Shown here: positions 9,110-17,210 of the stretch, piece by piece
How the letters are laid out: the number at the start of each line of letters is the position of its first letter
Position numbering within the stretch: the first letter of the stretch is position 1
Source: Xanthobacter sp. NM-25
GTDB lineage: Bacteria > Pseudomonadota > Alphaproteobacteria > Rhizobiales > Xanthobacteraceae
Direction of reading: 5' to 3'
NCBI RefSeq assembly: GCF_022138605.1
Contig: NZ_JACBFS010000007.1
Span: 1 to 64,000 of the forward strand
Length of the DNA stretch: 64,000 bases
The notes under the pieces: generated by a model
Told to the model about the DNA's origin: nothing
The model's input: the letters and a program-made list of their open reading frames with translations, nothing else
The model's database searches: none
Translations under genes and position numbers: made by a program

Positions 9110-9697
9110 TCAACGCCGGGTCTGAACGCCGATGGGCATGGGCCGGCAGGTCTTCGCCTCGAGGTCGAAGGTGAGCCGCTCGGTGAGCGTCTCCAGGGCG
9201 CGCCCGTACATGTGCAGATGCCGGATCGGCGTCTCGCCGCGGATCTCCACCGAGTGGATGTCGTCGGGCAGCAGGCCGATGCCGGAATCGGGGCCGACCA
9301 CCACCAGATCCGACAATTCCAGCTCCGCGTGACCTTGCACCGAGCCGTCGTCGAGGCGGCGATAGACGAAGTTGTGCTCCTCGCCCTCGATCCCCGCCAC
9401 GCAGGCCCAGGTGGTGTGGTTGTGGGGCGGAATGCGCCGGCCCGGCAGCATCACGTTGAGATAGAGCACCAGGGTCTTGCCCGGATCCTCATGGATCAGA
9501 TAGCGGGCCTGCCGGGCCTCTTCATCCGGCAACGGAAAGCTCTCGTTGCCCCAGAGCTCGCGCTGATCGGCCAGGCCGCGGACTTCCTTCAGAATGTCGG
9601 CGACGATGGCGCGGTCGAGCGGCCCCTTCACAACAGCAGTCCTAATGCGTTCAATGGCACCGGAAACGACCTCGGCGCGCGTCTCAGCGAGGCTCAT
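9110..9697 (-). CDS. Cysteine-dioxygenase-like cupin (thiol dioxygenase)
   Basis: A 195-residue single-domain cupin of the CDO / 3-mercaptopropionate dioxygenase type. Such enzymes add O2 to a thiol to give a sulfinic acid at a three-histidine iron centre. Candidate iron ligands are His92 and His94 in 'PPHNHTTW' and His148 in 'LLPDDIHSVE'. Cys99 sits five residues after the second histidine, the spacing of Cys93 in mammalian CDO. 'HLHMY' (160-164) occupies the place of the S-x-H-x-Y triad, with Tyr164 matching Tyr157. The ATG has a strong GGGAGGGGG site upstream. It is first gene of an operon with the rhodanese and has a copy of the shared regulatory element 70 bp upstream. The thiol substrate (cysteine, mercaptopropionate, mercaptosuccinate or other) is not determined. 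Confidence 0.82.
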   Translation of the reverse strand: MSLAETRAEVVSGAIERIRTAVVKGPLDRAIVADILKEVRGLADQRELWGNESFPLPDEEARQARYLIHEDPGKTLVLYLNVMLPGRRIPPHNHTTWACVAGIEGEEHNFVYRRLDDGSVQGHAELELSDLVVVGPDSGIGLLPDDIHSVEIRGETPIRHLHMYGRALETLTERLTFDLEAKTCRPMPIGVQTRR

Positions 9698-9766
9698 GAG
9701 ACCCCCTCCCTGATAAAGAAGTTGAAATCAAACTCTTCACGACGCTTACGCCACGCCGATTTCAGC

Positions 9767-9809
9767 AACAATTTAATTGTCCCCACCCGGAACATTAGGG
9801 CCTCTAATG
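9767..9809 (-). promoter_or_regulatory. Shared two-dyad operator, copy C (cupin-rhodanese operon)
   Basis: A 43-nt element read on the minus strand, pointing at the cupin gene 70 bp away. The upstream dyad is CATTAG-N5-CTAATG, containing the T-N11-A box TTAGAGGCCCTAA. The downstream dyad is the perfect 13-mer ACAATTAAATTGT. Dyad centres are 27 nt apart, exactly as in copies A and B. The architecture matches a LysR-type recruitment plus activation site; binding is inferred. Confidence 0.7.
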
Positions 9810-9896
9810 CATTTGGCGTCCATGGCGGCGCCGGGCGCGTTTCCGCCTGAAAAATCAGGGGCCGACGGGGGAGAGGCGACGCCACTCCCGTCAATT

Positions 9897-9939
9897 CATT
9901 AGATCGTCTTCATAATTGGGCACGGACTTTTAAATTGTG
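9897..9939 (+). promoter_or_regulatory. Shared two-dyad operator, copy A (ABC transporter operon)
   Basis: The same 43-nt element in plus orientation. It has CATTAGA, a dyad AGA-TCG-TCT centred on its nt 9, and GACTTTTAAATTGTG (9925-9939), identical over 15 nt to copy B. It points at the ABC transporter operon, whose ATG is about 297 nt downstream, implying a long leader. Confidence 0.7.
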
Positions 9940-10110
9940 CCGCTGCCATGCGGGCGCTTAAGTGATGATCGGAAGGGCTGTGTTTCAGCACTTTCGCGCG
10001 ACCCGGCGGCGTGTTCATCGTCGCCCGCGACATCCGAAACCTGGGATTGCGAGAGACCAACCATAAGCAAATCCGAAAGGTCTTCGGCGCGCAGCAGTCG
10101 CAACCCGAGG

Positions 10111-10152
10111 CGAGACCGCGGCGGACCAAGTCGAGACCGCGACGGAACCAGC
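10111..10152 (+). repeat. 21-nt imperfect tandem repeat in the ABC operon leader
   Basis: Two adjacent 21-nt units (10111-10131 and 10132-10152) agree at 17 of 21 positions and begin CGAGACCGCG. A partial third copy, CGAGACCG, starts at 10157. It lies between operator A and the substrate-binding protein gene; function unknown. Confidence 0.5.
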
Positions 10153-10235
10153 ACCACGAGACCGGACGCAGCGAGCAAGAGACCTGAAGGCGACGCCGCG
10201 TCCACCAGCTTCCAGAATTGAAGGGGTCCACGACG

Positions 10236-11864
10236 ATGACGATTGAGGTTCGAGCGCAGGCGCGCCAGCCCGGCCGCAGCCGGACACAGACGGGACTGAA
10301 GACGACCCTGGCGGCGCTGGCCCTGTGCGCCACTGCCCTGTCCACCACCGCCTTCTCCGGCACGGCCCGCGCCGAGACCGCCACCATGGTCATGGCCACC
10401 GAGCCGCCGACCCTGGTCTCCCTCACCAATGTGGCCACCACCGCCCTCGGCGTCAGCGCCAAGGTCACCGAGGGGCTGCTGGAATATGACGAGAACCTCA
10501 ATCCCAAGCCGCAGCTGGCCATCGCCTGGGAGGTGAGCCCCGACGGCCTCACCTATACCTTCAAGCTGCGCGACGGCGTGCGCTGGCACGACGGCAAGCC
10601 GTTCACCGCCGACGACGTCGCCTATTCTCTGAACCTCTTGAAGAAGGTGCACCCGCGCGGCCGCACCACCTTCGCCAACGTCACCTCCATCGACACCCCC
10701 GATCCGCAGACGGTGGTGCTGCATCTGTCGAAGCCGGCGCCTTACCTTCTGAAGGCCTTCGCCGCCGCCGAGACGCCGATCATCGCCAAGCACATCTACG
10801 AGAATACCGATCCGGCCTCGAACCCCAACGGCAATGCCCCCATCGGCACCGGCCCGTTCAAGTTCAAGGAATGGTCGCGCGGCAACTACATCGCCTATGA
10901 GCGCAACGACGATTATTGGGGCAAGCCCGACCCCAAGATCGACCAGTTGGTGGTGAAGTTCATCCCCGATGCCGCCGCCCGCTCCATCGCCTTCGAATCC
11001 GGCGGCGTGGATTTCGGCTATCGCACGCCGGTCGCCCTGTCCGACCTGGAGCGCCTCAAGAAGCTGCCGAACCTCAAGTTCGAGACCAAGGGCGCGGCCT
11101 ATTCCTCCAACGTCACCCGGCTCGAGTTCAACCTCGACAACCCCTATTTCAAGGACCACAAGGTCCGCGAGGCGGTGGCCCGGGCGCTCGACCGCAAGGT
11201 GATCGTCAACACCATCCATTATGGCGCGGCGATCCCCACCTCGTCGCCCATCGCCCCGGGGCTGAAGGCATTCCACGACCCGGCCCCAAGCCCCTACACC
11301 TATGACATCAAGGCGGCCAACAAGCTGCTGGACGAAGCCGGCTATGCCCCCAAGGAGGGCAAGACGCGCTTCCATGTCACCCTCGACTACAACCCCATCA
11401 CCACCGAAGGCCGCCGGCTCGCCGAATACATCCGCGCCAGCCTGTCGCGCATCGGCATCGCCGTGGACCTGCGGGCCCAGGACATCTCCGCCTTCGTCAA
11501 GCGCATCTATACCGATCGCGACTTCGATTTCACGGTGAACGGCGCCTCCAACCTGTTCGATCCCACCGTGGGCGTGCAGCGGCTCTACTGGTCGAAGAGC
11601 TTCGTGAAGGGCGTGCCCTTCTCCAACTCCACCCATTATTCCAACCCGGAAGTGGACCAGCTACTGGAGCAGGCCGCGGTGGAGAATGATCCGGTGAAGC
11701 GCAAGGAACAGTTCCGCAAGTTCCAGGAGATCGTCGGCCGCGACATTCCCGACCTCAACCTGGTGCAGCCGGTATTCCTGACCGTGCACAACACCAAGGT
11801 CCACGACCTGGTCACCACCGCCGATGGCGTCGAGGGCAACCTCGCGCACGTCGAGATCAAGTAA
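10236..11864 (+). CDS. ABC transporter substrate-binding protein, family 5 (peptide/opine type)
   Basis: A periplasmic solute receptor of 542 residues (SBP_bac_5, DppA/OppA-like). The signal peptide runs to about residue 46 and ends in 'GTARA-ET'. Family features include 'EPPTLVSLTNVATTALGVSAKVTEGLLEYD', 'GVRWHDGKPFTADDVAYSL' and 'GTGPFKFKEW', with the usual C-terminal lobe. I chose the ATG at 10236, 8 nt after AAGGGG, over a TTG six codons earlier. It is first gene of a seven-gene plus-strand unit (receptor, two permeases, two ATPases, GST, isomerase). Members of this family bind di/oligopeptides, glutathione, nickel or opines; the ligand here is unknown. The gene context suggests a sulfur amino acid derivative. 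Confidence 0.9.
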   Translation: MTIEVRAQARQPGRSRTQTGLKTTLAALALCATALSTTAFSGTARAETATMVMATEPPTLVSLTNVATTALGVSAKVTEGLLEYDENLNPKPQLAIAWEVSPDGLTYTFKLRDGVRWHDGKPFTADDVAYSLNLLKKVHPRGRTTFANVTSIDTPDPQTVVLHLSKPAPYLLKAFAAAETPIIAKHIYENTDPASNPNGNAPIGTGPFKFKEWSRGNYIAYERNDDYWGKPDPKIDQLVVKFIPDAAARSIAFESGGVDFGYRTPVALSDLERLKKLPNLKFETKGAAYSSNVTRLEFNLDNPYFKDHKVREAVARALDRKVIVNTIHYGAAIPTSSPIAPGLKAFHDPAPSPYTYDIKAANKLLDEAGYAPKEGKTRFHVTLDYNPITTEGRRLAEYIRASLSRIGIAVDLRAQDISAFVKRIYTDRDFDFTVNGASNLFDPTVGVQRLYWSKSFVKGVPFSNSTHYSNPEVDQLLEQAAVENDPVKRKEQFRKFQEIVGRDIPDLNLVQPVFLTVHNTKVHDLVTTADGVEGNLAHVEIK

Positions 11865-11872
11865 CCCGGCGC

Positions 11873-11908
11873 CGGCACCCGTGCGATCCCCCCATCGCAC
11901 GGGTGCCG
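11873..11908 (+). terminator. Intercistronic stem-loop between receptor and permease genes
   Basis: A perfect 15-bp stem (11873-11887 with 11894-11908) with a CCCCCC loop and no T-tract. In this position such hairpins usually protect the receptor mRNA or attenuate downstream genes, raising receptor expression relative to the membrane parts. Confidence 0.6.
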
Positions 11909-11930
11909 CAGCCCATCGGACCCCCGCCCC

Positions 11931-12917
11931 ATGAGACTGCTCTCCCGCACCGGCAGAAGCCTCAGACGCACGCTGATCCAGGCGGTGCCCACCGTGATCG
12001 GCATCGTCATCCTCAATTTCCTGCTGCTGCAGCTGGTTCCCGGCGACGCCGCCGACGTGATCGCCGGTGAATCCGGCTCCGCGACCGTGGAAAGCATGGC
12101 GGCGCTGCGCAAACAGTTCGGCCTCGACCAGCCCGTGCTGGTCCAGCTCCTGAGCTATCTCAATCACCTGGCGCATTTCAGCCTGGGCTTCTCGCCGCGC
12201 TACAACATGCCGGTGGGCGAGCTCATCATGGCCCGGCTGCCCTATACGCTGATGCTGATGGCCTGTGCCTTCACCCTCTCGCTGGTGGTGGGCATCGCCT
12301 GCGGCGCGCTGATGGCCGCCTTCGCCCGCCGCTGGCCGGACCGGGCCATGTCGCTGGTGGTGCTGGTGCTCTATTCGGCGCCCGGATTCTGGGTCGGCCT
12401 GATGATGATCGTGCTGTTCTCCGTGCACCTGGGCTGGCTGCCCTCGGGCGGCGCCATCACCATCGGCGCGAACCTCGGCTTCTGGGATGCGGTGGGCGAC
12501 CAACTGGCCCATCTGGTGCTGCCGAGCTTCTCGCTCGCCTGCTTCTTCATCGCCGTCTATGCCCGCCTCACCCGCTCAGCCATGCTGGAGGTGGAGCGGC
12601 AGGACTTCGTGCGCACCGCCCAGGCCAAGGGCCTGACCCCGTTCACCATCCAGATCCGCCACGTGCTGCGCAATGCGCTGATCCCGGTCACCACCGTGGC
12701 CGGGCTCCACCTCGGCAACATGCTGGGCGGCGCCATCGTGGTGGAGACCGTGTTCGGCTGGCCCGGCATGGGCCGGCTCGCCCTCGATGCCGTCATGGCC
12801 CGCGACTTCTCGGTGCTGCTCGGCGTGCTGCTCCTGTCTTCCTTCGTGGTGATCTTCGCCAACGTGCTCATCGACCTGCTGCACGCCTGGCTCGACCCCC
12901 GCATCGAGGCCGAATGA
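11931..12917 (+). CDS. ABC transporter permease, DppB type
   Basis: A 328-residue inner-membrane subunit with six predicted helices. The DppB/OppB family is shown by 'LNFLLLQLVPGDAAD' after the first helix, 'LRKQFGLDQPVLVQ', and the EAA-type coupling loop 'EVERQDFVRTAQAKGLTPF'. 'HVLRNALIPVTTVAGLHLG' and 'VVETVFGWPGMGRL' follow. It forms the translocation pore with the DppC-type subunit that starts in a 4-nt ATGA overlap. It lies 66 nt after the receptor gene, beyond the stem-loop. Confidence 0.92.
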   Translation: MRLLSRTGRSLRRTLIQAVPTVIGIVILNFLLLQLVPGDAADVIAGESGSATVESMAALRKQFGLDQPVLVQLLSYLNHLAHFSLGFSPRYNMPVGELIMARLPYTLMLMACAFTLSLVVGIACGALMAAFARRWPDRAMSLVVLVLYSAPGFWVGLMMIVLFSVHLGWLPSGGAITIGANLGFWDAVGDQLAHLVLPSFSLACFFIAVYARLTRSAMLEVERQDFVRTAQAKGLTPFTIQIRHVLRNALIPVTTVAGLHLGNMLGGAIVVETVFGWPGMGRLALDAVMARDFSVLLGVLLLSSFVVIFANVLIDLLHAWLDPRIEAE

Positions 12918-13822
12918 TGTCCGGCGAAACCTCCTCCTCCCTGGCCTCACCCGCCGCCGTGGCGGTCCCCTTCAAGCCGCCGGTGGTGCGGCGCGGGCTG
13001 AGCGCCATCGTCATCAATCATCCCACCTTCGTGGTCGGCCTCGCCATCCTGACGGTGGTGTTCGTCCTCGCCCTCACCGCCGACATCCTCTATCCCGGCG
13101 ATCCCATGGACATGGTGGGCCCGCCGCTGCTGTGGCCGTTCCAGGACATGGAATATCCGCTGGGCACCGATTCCCTCGGCCGCGACGTGGCGGCAGGGCT
13201 GGTCTACGGCGCCCGGGTGTCGCTCATCATCGGCTTCTCGGCGGCCTCCATCGGCCTTCTCATCGGCACCCTGGTGGGCGCCATCGGCGGCTTCTTCGGC
13301 GGCCTCATCGACAATGCCCTGGCGCGGCTCACCGAGCTGTTCCAGACGGTGCCCACCTTCCTTCTGGTGATCGTCATCGTCGCCATCGGCGAGCCCTCGC
13401 TGCCGGTGATGGCGCTGGCCATCGGCATCGCCTCCTGGCCCACCATCGCCCGGCTGGTGCGGGCCCAGTTCCGCAGCCTGCGCCAGCAGGATTTCGTGAT
13501 GGCGGCGCGCAGCCTCGGCTATTCCAACACCCGCATCATCTTCATGGAAATCCTGCCGAACGCGCTGCCGCCGGTGGTGGTGACCGCCTCGGTGATGGTG
13601 GCCGGCGCCATCCTCACGGAAACCGGCCTCTCCTTCCTCAACATGGGCGATCCCAACCTGGTCTCCTGGGGCTCCATGATCGGCGGCGGCCGCGAGATGC
13701 TGCGCACCGCGTGGTACCTCACCGCTCTGCCGGGCATCGCCACCGCCCTCACCGTGCTCGCCCTGAACCTGATCGGCGACGGGCTCAACGAGATCTTCAA
13801 CCCGAGGATGCGCCAGCGATGA
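12914..13822 (+). CDS. ABC transporter permease, DppC type
   Basis: A 302-residue second pore subunit. It has an N-terminal cytoplasmic extension followed by 'INHPTFVVGLAILTVVFVLAL' (helix 1), 'YPLGTDSLGRDVAAGLVYGAR' (the DppC signature) and the coupling loop 'RQQDFVMAARSLGYSNTRI'. 'TETGLSFLNMGDPNLVSWGSM' follows. ATGA overlaps at both ends couple it to the DppB-type permease and the first ATPase. Confidence 0.92.
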   Translation: MMSGETSSSLASPAAVAVPFKPPVVRRGLSAIVINHPTFVVGLAILTVVFVLALTADILYPGDPMDMVGPPLLWPFQDMEYPLGTDSLGRDVAAGLVYGARVSLIIGFSAASIGLLIGTLVGAIGGFFGGLIDNALARLTELFQTVPTFLLVIVIVAIGEPSLPVMALAIGIASWPTIARLVRAQFRSLRQQDFVMAARSLGYSNTRIIFMEILPNALPPVVVTASVMVAGAILTETGLSFLNMGDPNLVSWGSMIGGGREMLRTAWYLTALPGIATALTVLALNLIGDGLNEIFNPRMRQR

Positions 13823-14859
13823 CCGCGCCCGCTTCATCCGCGCCCGCCCGTTCCGAGCCCCACGCCGGCAATCGCCTGCTCGATGTGCGCGACCTGTGCG
13901 TGGCCTTTCCCGGCCATCTGGCGGTGCGCGGCATCTCCTTCCACATTGACCGGGGCGAAACCCTTGCCCTGGTGGGGGAATCCGGCTGCGGCAAGTCCGC
14001 CACCTCGCTCGCGGTGATGCGCCTCTTGCCACCCGGCGCCCGCATCGCCGGCGCCGTCACCTTCGACGGCATCGACCTGGTGCAGGCGAACGAGCGCACC
14101 CTGCGCGATCTGCGCGGCAAGCGCATGGGCCTCATCCTGCAGGAGCCCATGACCTCGCTGAACCCGGTGCTCACCATCGGCGACCAGATCGCCGAGAACC
14201 TGATGCGCCACGAGAAGCTCACCCGCGCCCAGGCCCGCGCCCGCACGGTGGAACTGCTCGACCTGGTGCGCATTCCCGATCCCGCCCGGCGCTATGACGA
14301 TTATCCCCACAACATGTCCGGCGGCATGCGCCAGCGGGTGATGATCGCCATGGCGGTGGCCTGCAACCCGCAGCTGCTGATCGCCGACGAGCCCACCACC
14401 GCCCTCGATGTGACCCTGCAGTCGGAAGTGCTGGAGCTGCTCGACAGCCTGCGCCGGCAGCTGGACATGGCGCTGCTGCTCATCACCCACGATCTCGGCG
14501 TGGTGGCCCAATGGGCCGACCGGGTGGCGGTGATGTATGCCGGCAACATCGTCGAGAAGGCCGGCGCCCACGCCTTGTTCGAGAACCCGGCTCACCCCTA
14601 TTCCCGCGGCCTCATGGGTTCCACCCTGCGCCTGGAAGGGGGCGGCCACTACACCAGCCAGCGGCTCACCGAAATTCCCGGCACGGTGGCCTCGGCGCTG
14701 CACGAGCCCGGCTGCAATTTCGCCCCGCGCTGCGCCCTCGCCACCGCCGATTGCCGCATCGCGCCGCCGCCGCTGCGCCCGTTCGAGGGCCGGCAGGTGG
14801 CCTGCCCGGTGGTCACCCAGCCATCCAAGGAGGCCGACCGTGTCGCTGCTGGCCGTTGA
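13819..14859 (+). CDS. ABC transporter ATPase, DppD type
   Basis: A 346-residue cytoplasmic nucleotide-binding subunit. It has Walker A 'GESGCGKSATS', Q-loop 'ILQEPMTSLNPV', signature 'NMSGGMRQRVMIAMA', Walker B 'LLIADEPTTALD' and switch 'LLITHDLG'. The C-terminal oligopeptide-transporter extension has 'NPAHPYSRGLM' and a cysteine cluster 'CNFAPRCALATADC', typical of DppD/OppD. The start is the ATG overlapping the permease stop (ATGA). The frame is open much further upstream, but only as a shadow of the permease gene. Confidence 0.92.
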   Translation: MTAPASSAPARSEPHAGNRLLDVRDLCVAFPGHLAVRGISFHIDRGETLALVGESGCGKSATSLAVMRLLPPGARIAGAVTFDGIDLVQANERTLRDLRGKRMGLILQEPMTSLNPVLTIGDQIAENLMRHEKLTRAQARARTVELLDLVRIPDPARRYDDYPHNMSGGMRQRVMIAMAVACNPQLLIADEPTTALDVTLQSEVLELLDSLRRQLDMALLLITHDLGVVAQWADRVAVMYAGNIVEKAGAHALFENPAHPYSRGLMGSTLRLEGGGHYTSQRLTEIPGTVASALHEPGCNFAPRCALATADCRIAPPPLRPFEGRQVACPVVTQPSKEADRVAAGR

Positions 14860-15778
14860 GAATCTCGAAACCAGCTACACCTCCCACGGCCGGCGGCTGA
14901 AGGCGGTGGATGGCGTCTCCTTCACCGTGGCCAAGGGCGAGACCGTGGGCCTGGTGGGGGAATCCGGCTGTGGCAAGTCCTCCCTCGGCAAGACGGTGCT
15001 GCGGCTGGTGCCGTCCTCGGGCGGGGCCATCCGCCTGGGCGACACCGACATCGCGCCGCTGGACGGGCGGGCGCTGATCCCGTTCCGCCGGCGCATGCAG
15101 ATGATCTTCCAGGATCCGTTCGCCTCGCTCAATCCGCGGCAGACGGTGCGAACCCTGCTGGATACCCCGCTGAAGGTGCACGGCATCACCGATGCGGTGG
15201 AACGCGAGAGCCGCATCAACACCATCATGGACAAGGTGGGCCTGCCCCGCACGGCGCTGGCCCGCTATCCGCACGAATTCTCCGGCGGCCAGCGCCAGCG
15301 CATCGGCATCGCCCGGGCGCTGATCCTGGCGCCGGAGCTGATCGTCTGCGACGAGCCGGTGTCGGCCCTCGACGTGTCGATCCAGGCGCAGATCCTCAAC
15401 CTGCTGGTGGATCTCAAGCGCGATCTCGGCCTCTCCTACCTGTTCATCTCCCACGACATGTCGGTGGTGCGCTATTTCACCGACCGGGTGCTGGTGATGT
15501 ATCTCGGGCGGATCGTGGAGAGCGGCAGCTACGACACCTTGTGGTCGAACCCGCTGCATCCCTACACCAAGGCGCTGATCGCGGCGGTGCCCTCCTATGA
15601 CATCGACAAGAAGCGGACCGCCGTGGCACTGAAAGGGGAGCTGCCGAGCGCAGCGCAAATCCCCTCCGGCTGCCGGTTCCGGCTGCGCTGCCCCATCGCC
15701 CAGGACACCTGCGCCGCGCAGGAGCCGGCGCTGCGCACGCTGCCGAACGGGCAGCAGGTGGCCTGCCACTTCGCGTGA
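14840..15778 (+). CDS. ABC transporter ATPase, DppF type
   Basis: A 312-residue second nucleotide-binding subunit. It has Walker A 'GESGCGKSSLG', 'IFQDPFASLNPRQTV', signature 'FSGGQRQRIGIARAL', Walker B 'LIVCDEPVSALD' and 'FISHDMSVVRY'. The oligopeptide extension has 'NPLHPYTKALIAAVP' and 'CRFRLRCPIAQDTC'. The start is the GTG at 14840, seven nt after a near-perfect AAGGAGG site, giving a 20-nt overlap with the DppD-type gene. It completes a canonical five-subunit importer. Confidence 0.92.
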   Translation: MSLLAVENLETSYTSHGRRLKAVDGVSFTVAKGETVGLVGESGCGKSSLGKTVLRLVPSSGGAIRLGDTDIAPLDGRALIPFRRRMQMIFQDPFASLNPRQTVRTLLDTPLKVHGITDAVERESRINTIMDKVGLPRTALARYPHEFSGGQRQRIGIARALILAPELIVCDEPVSALDVSIQAQILNLLVDLKRDLGLSYLFISHDMSVVRYFTDRVLVMYLGRIVESGSYDTLWSNPLHPYTKALIAAVPSYDIDKKRTAVALKGELPSAAQIPSGCRFRLRCPIAQDTCAAQEPALRTLPNGQQVACHFA

Positions 15779-15835
15779 GGTTTCGGGACGCCGCTCCGGC
15801 GCCCCGCCCCACGCCATCGAGACGAGAAGAGCCGC

Positions 15836-16471
15836 ATGCTGAAGATCTGGGGCCGCAAGAATTCGGTCAATGTGGAAAAGGTGCTGTGGTGCGCCCTTGA
15901 GCTCGATCTGCTGTGCGAGCGCATCGACGCCGGCGGCACTTTCGGCGTGGTGGACACCCCTGCCTTCCGCGCCCTCAATCCGCGCGGCCTCGTGCCGGTG
16001 ATCGAGGATGGCGACGTGGTGCTGTGGGAATCCAACACCATCATCCGCTATCTCGCCGCCCGCTACGGCGCCGACCGGCTGATCCCCACCGATCCCGCCG
16101 CCCGCGCCCAGGTGGAGCGTTGGATGGATCTCCAGCTCGGTGCCATCGCCCCGGCCTTCTCGCCCATGTTCCTGGGCCTGGTGCGCACCGCCCCTGCCGC
16201 CCGCGACATGGAGCTCATCACCCGCAGCTTCGGCACGGTGGCGGCGAACCTCACTGTGGTGGATGCCGGCCTCGTCGATGGCCGCCCCTTCCTCACCGGC
16301 CCCGCCTTCACCGTGGCCGACATCGCCCTCGGCTCCGTCGCCCATCGCTGGTTCAACCTGCCCCTGGACGGCACCGGCCTCACCCGGCCCGCCCTGCCGC
16401 ACCTCGCCGCCTGGTATGAGCGGCTGAAGGCGCGGCCGGCGGCGGCCCAGTTGTTCAGCCCCCTCACCTGA
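15836..16471 (+). CDS. Glutathione S-transferase family protein
   Basis: A 211-residue cytosolic GST fold. The N-terminal thioredoxin-like domain has the catalytic-region 'GRKNSVNVEKVLW' (Ser/Asn rather than Tyr), the cis-proline 'NPRGLVPVIEDG' and the glutathione gamma-glutamyl-binding 'ESNTIIRYLAARYG'. The C-terminal helical domain carries 'TVADIALGSVAHRWF'. It may conjugate to, or remove glutathione from, an electrophilic or thioether substrate. It follows the ABC genes by 57 nt and precedes the isomerase gene by 8 nt, so it is probably in the same operon. Confidence 0.88.
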   Translation: MLKIWGRKNSVNVEKVLWCALELDLLCERIDAGGTFGVVDTPAFRALNPRGLVPVIEDGDVVLWESNTIIRYLAARYGADRLIPTDPAARAQVERWMDLQLGAIAPAFSPMFLGLVRTAPAARDMELITRSFGTVAANLTVVDAGLVDGRPFLTGPAFTVADIALGSVAHRWFNLPLDGTGLTRPALPHLAAWYERLKARPAAAQLFSPLT

Positions 16472-16479
16472 AGGTCGCC

Positions 16480-17202
16480 ATGGATCATCACGTCCGCCGC
16501 ATCGGCGTGCTCGCGCCCCCCGCCAATGTAGCGGTGGAGCGCGAGTGGCCCCGCTATCTGCCCGAAGGCGTGGTGATGAACCACAATCGCCTGTCCCGGG
16601 CCTCCACCGCCGTGGCCCGCGACGACCTGCTCGCCATGAACGCCTCGGTGGAGCGGGCGGCGCGGGACCTCGCCTTTGCCCGGCCGGAGGTGATCGCCTA
16701 TGCCTGCACCTCCGGCTCGTTCCTCGGCGGGCCGGGGGCGGAAGGCGCGGTGGCGGCGGACATCACCGCCCTCACCGGCATTCCCGCCCTCACCACCTCC
16801 CAGGCGGTGATCGCCGCCCTCCACGCCCTCAACGCCCGGCGGGTGTTCATGATCACCCCCTATCCGGATGCGGTGAACGAAGACGAGGTGGGCTTTCTCG
16901 TGCACCACGGCTTCGAGGTGGTGGGCGTGGACAGCTTCCGCTGCGCCCAATCGGCGGACATCCGCGCCCTCACCTCCGGCCAGGTGGCGGATCTCGCCCG
17001 CGCCCGAAGCGCCGACATCGCCGGCGCCGACGCCCTGTTCCTGAGCTGCACCAATCTTCTCACCATGTGCGAGATCGAGGGGTTGGAACGGGAACTGGGA
17101 GTTCCGGTCATCTCCTCCAACCAGACCACCTTATGGGCGGCCCTGCGCACCATCGGCATTGCCGCGCCGGAGGCGCCGGGCCGGCTGTTCCGCCTGCCCT
17201 GA
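16480..17202 (+). CDS. Maleate isomerase / arylmalonate decarboxylase-like Asp/Glu racemase superfamily protein
   Basis: A 240-residue cytosolic enzyme of the two-cysteine Asp/Glu racemase superfamily, closest in pattern to maleate cis-trans isomerases and arylmalonate decarboxylases. The two catalytic-type cysteines are Cys76 ('YACTSGSFLGG') and Cys190 ('FLSCTNLLTM'). Their spacing is that of maleate isomerase (about 76/194). The N-terminus 'RIGVLAPPANVAVEREWPRYLP' is also typical. In the cluster it could isomerise a maleyl or enolisable acid released from the imported compound; this is inference. It is the last gene of the ABC operon and ends 8 nt from the convergent LysR gene. Confidence 0.82.
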   Translation: MDHHVRRIGVLAPPANVAVEREWPRYLPEGVVMNHNRLSRASTAVARDDLLAMNASVERAARDLAFARPEVIAYACTSGSFLGGPGAEGAVAADITALTGIPALTTSQAVIAALHALNARRVFMITPYPDAVNEDEVGFLVHHGFEVVGVDSFRCAQSADIRALTSGQVADLARARSADIAGADALFLSCTNLLTMCEIEGLERELGVPVISSNQTTLWAALRTIGIAAPEAPGRLFRLP

Positions 17203-17210
17203 GCGCGCGC

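Noticed and set aside
9937..10221. 94-codon plus-strand frame in the ABC operon leader
   Set aside because: Ser/Arg-rich, low-complexity translation, no ribosome site and no similarity; better explained as untranslated leader with tandem repeats.
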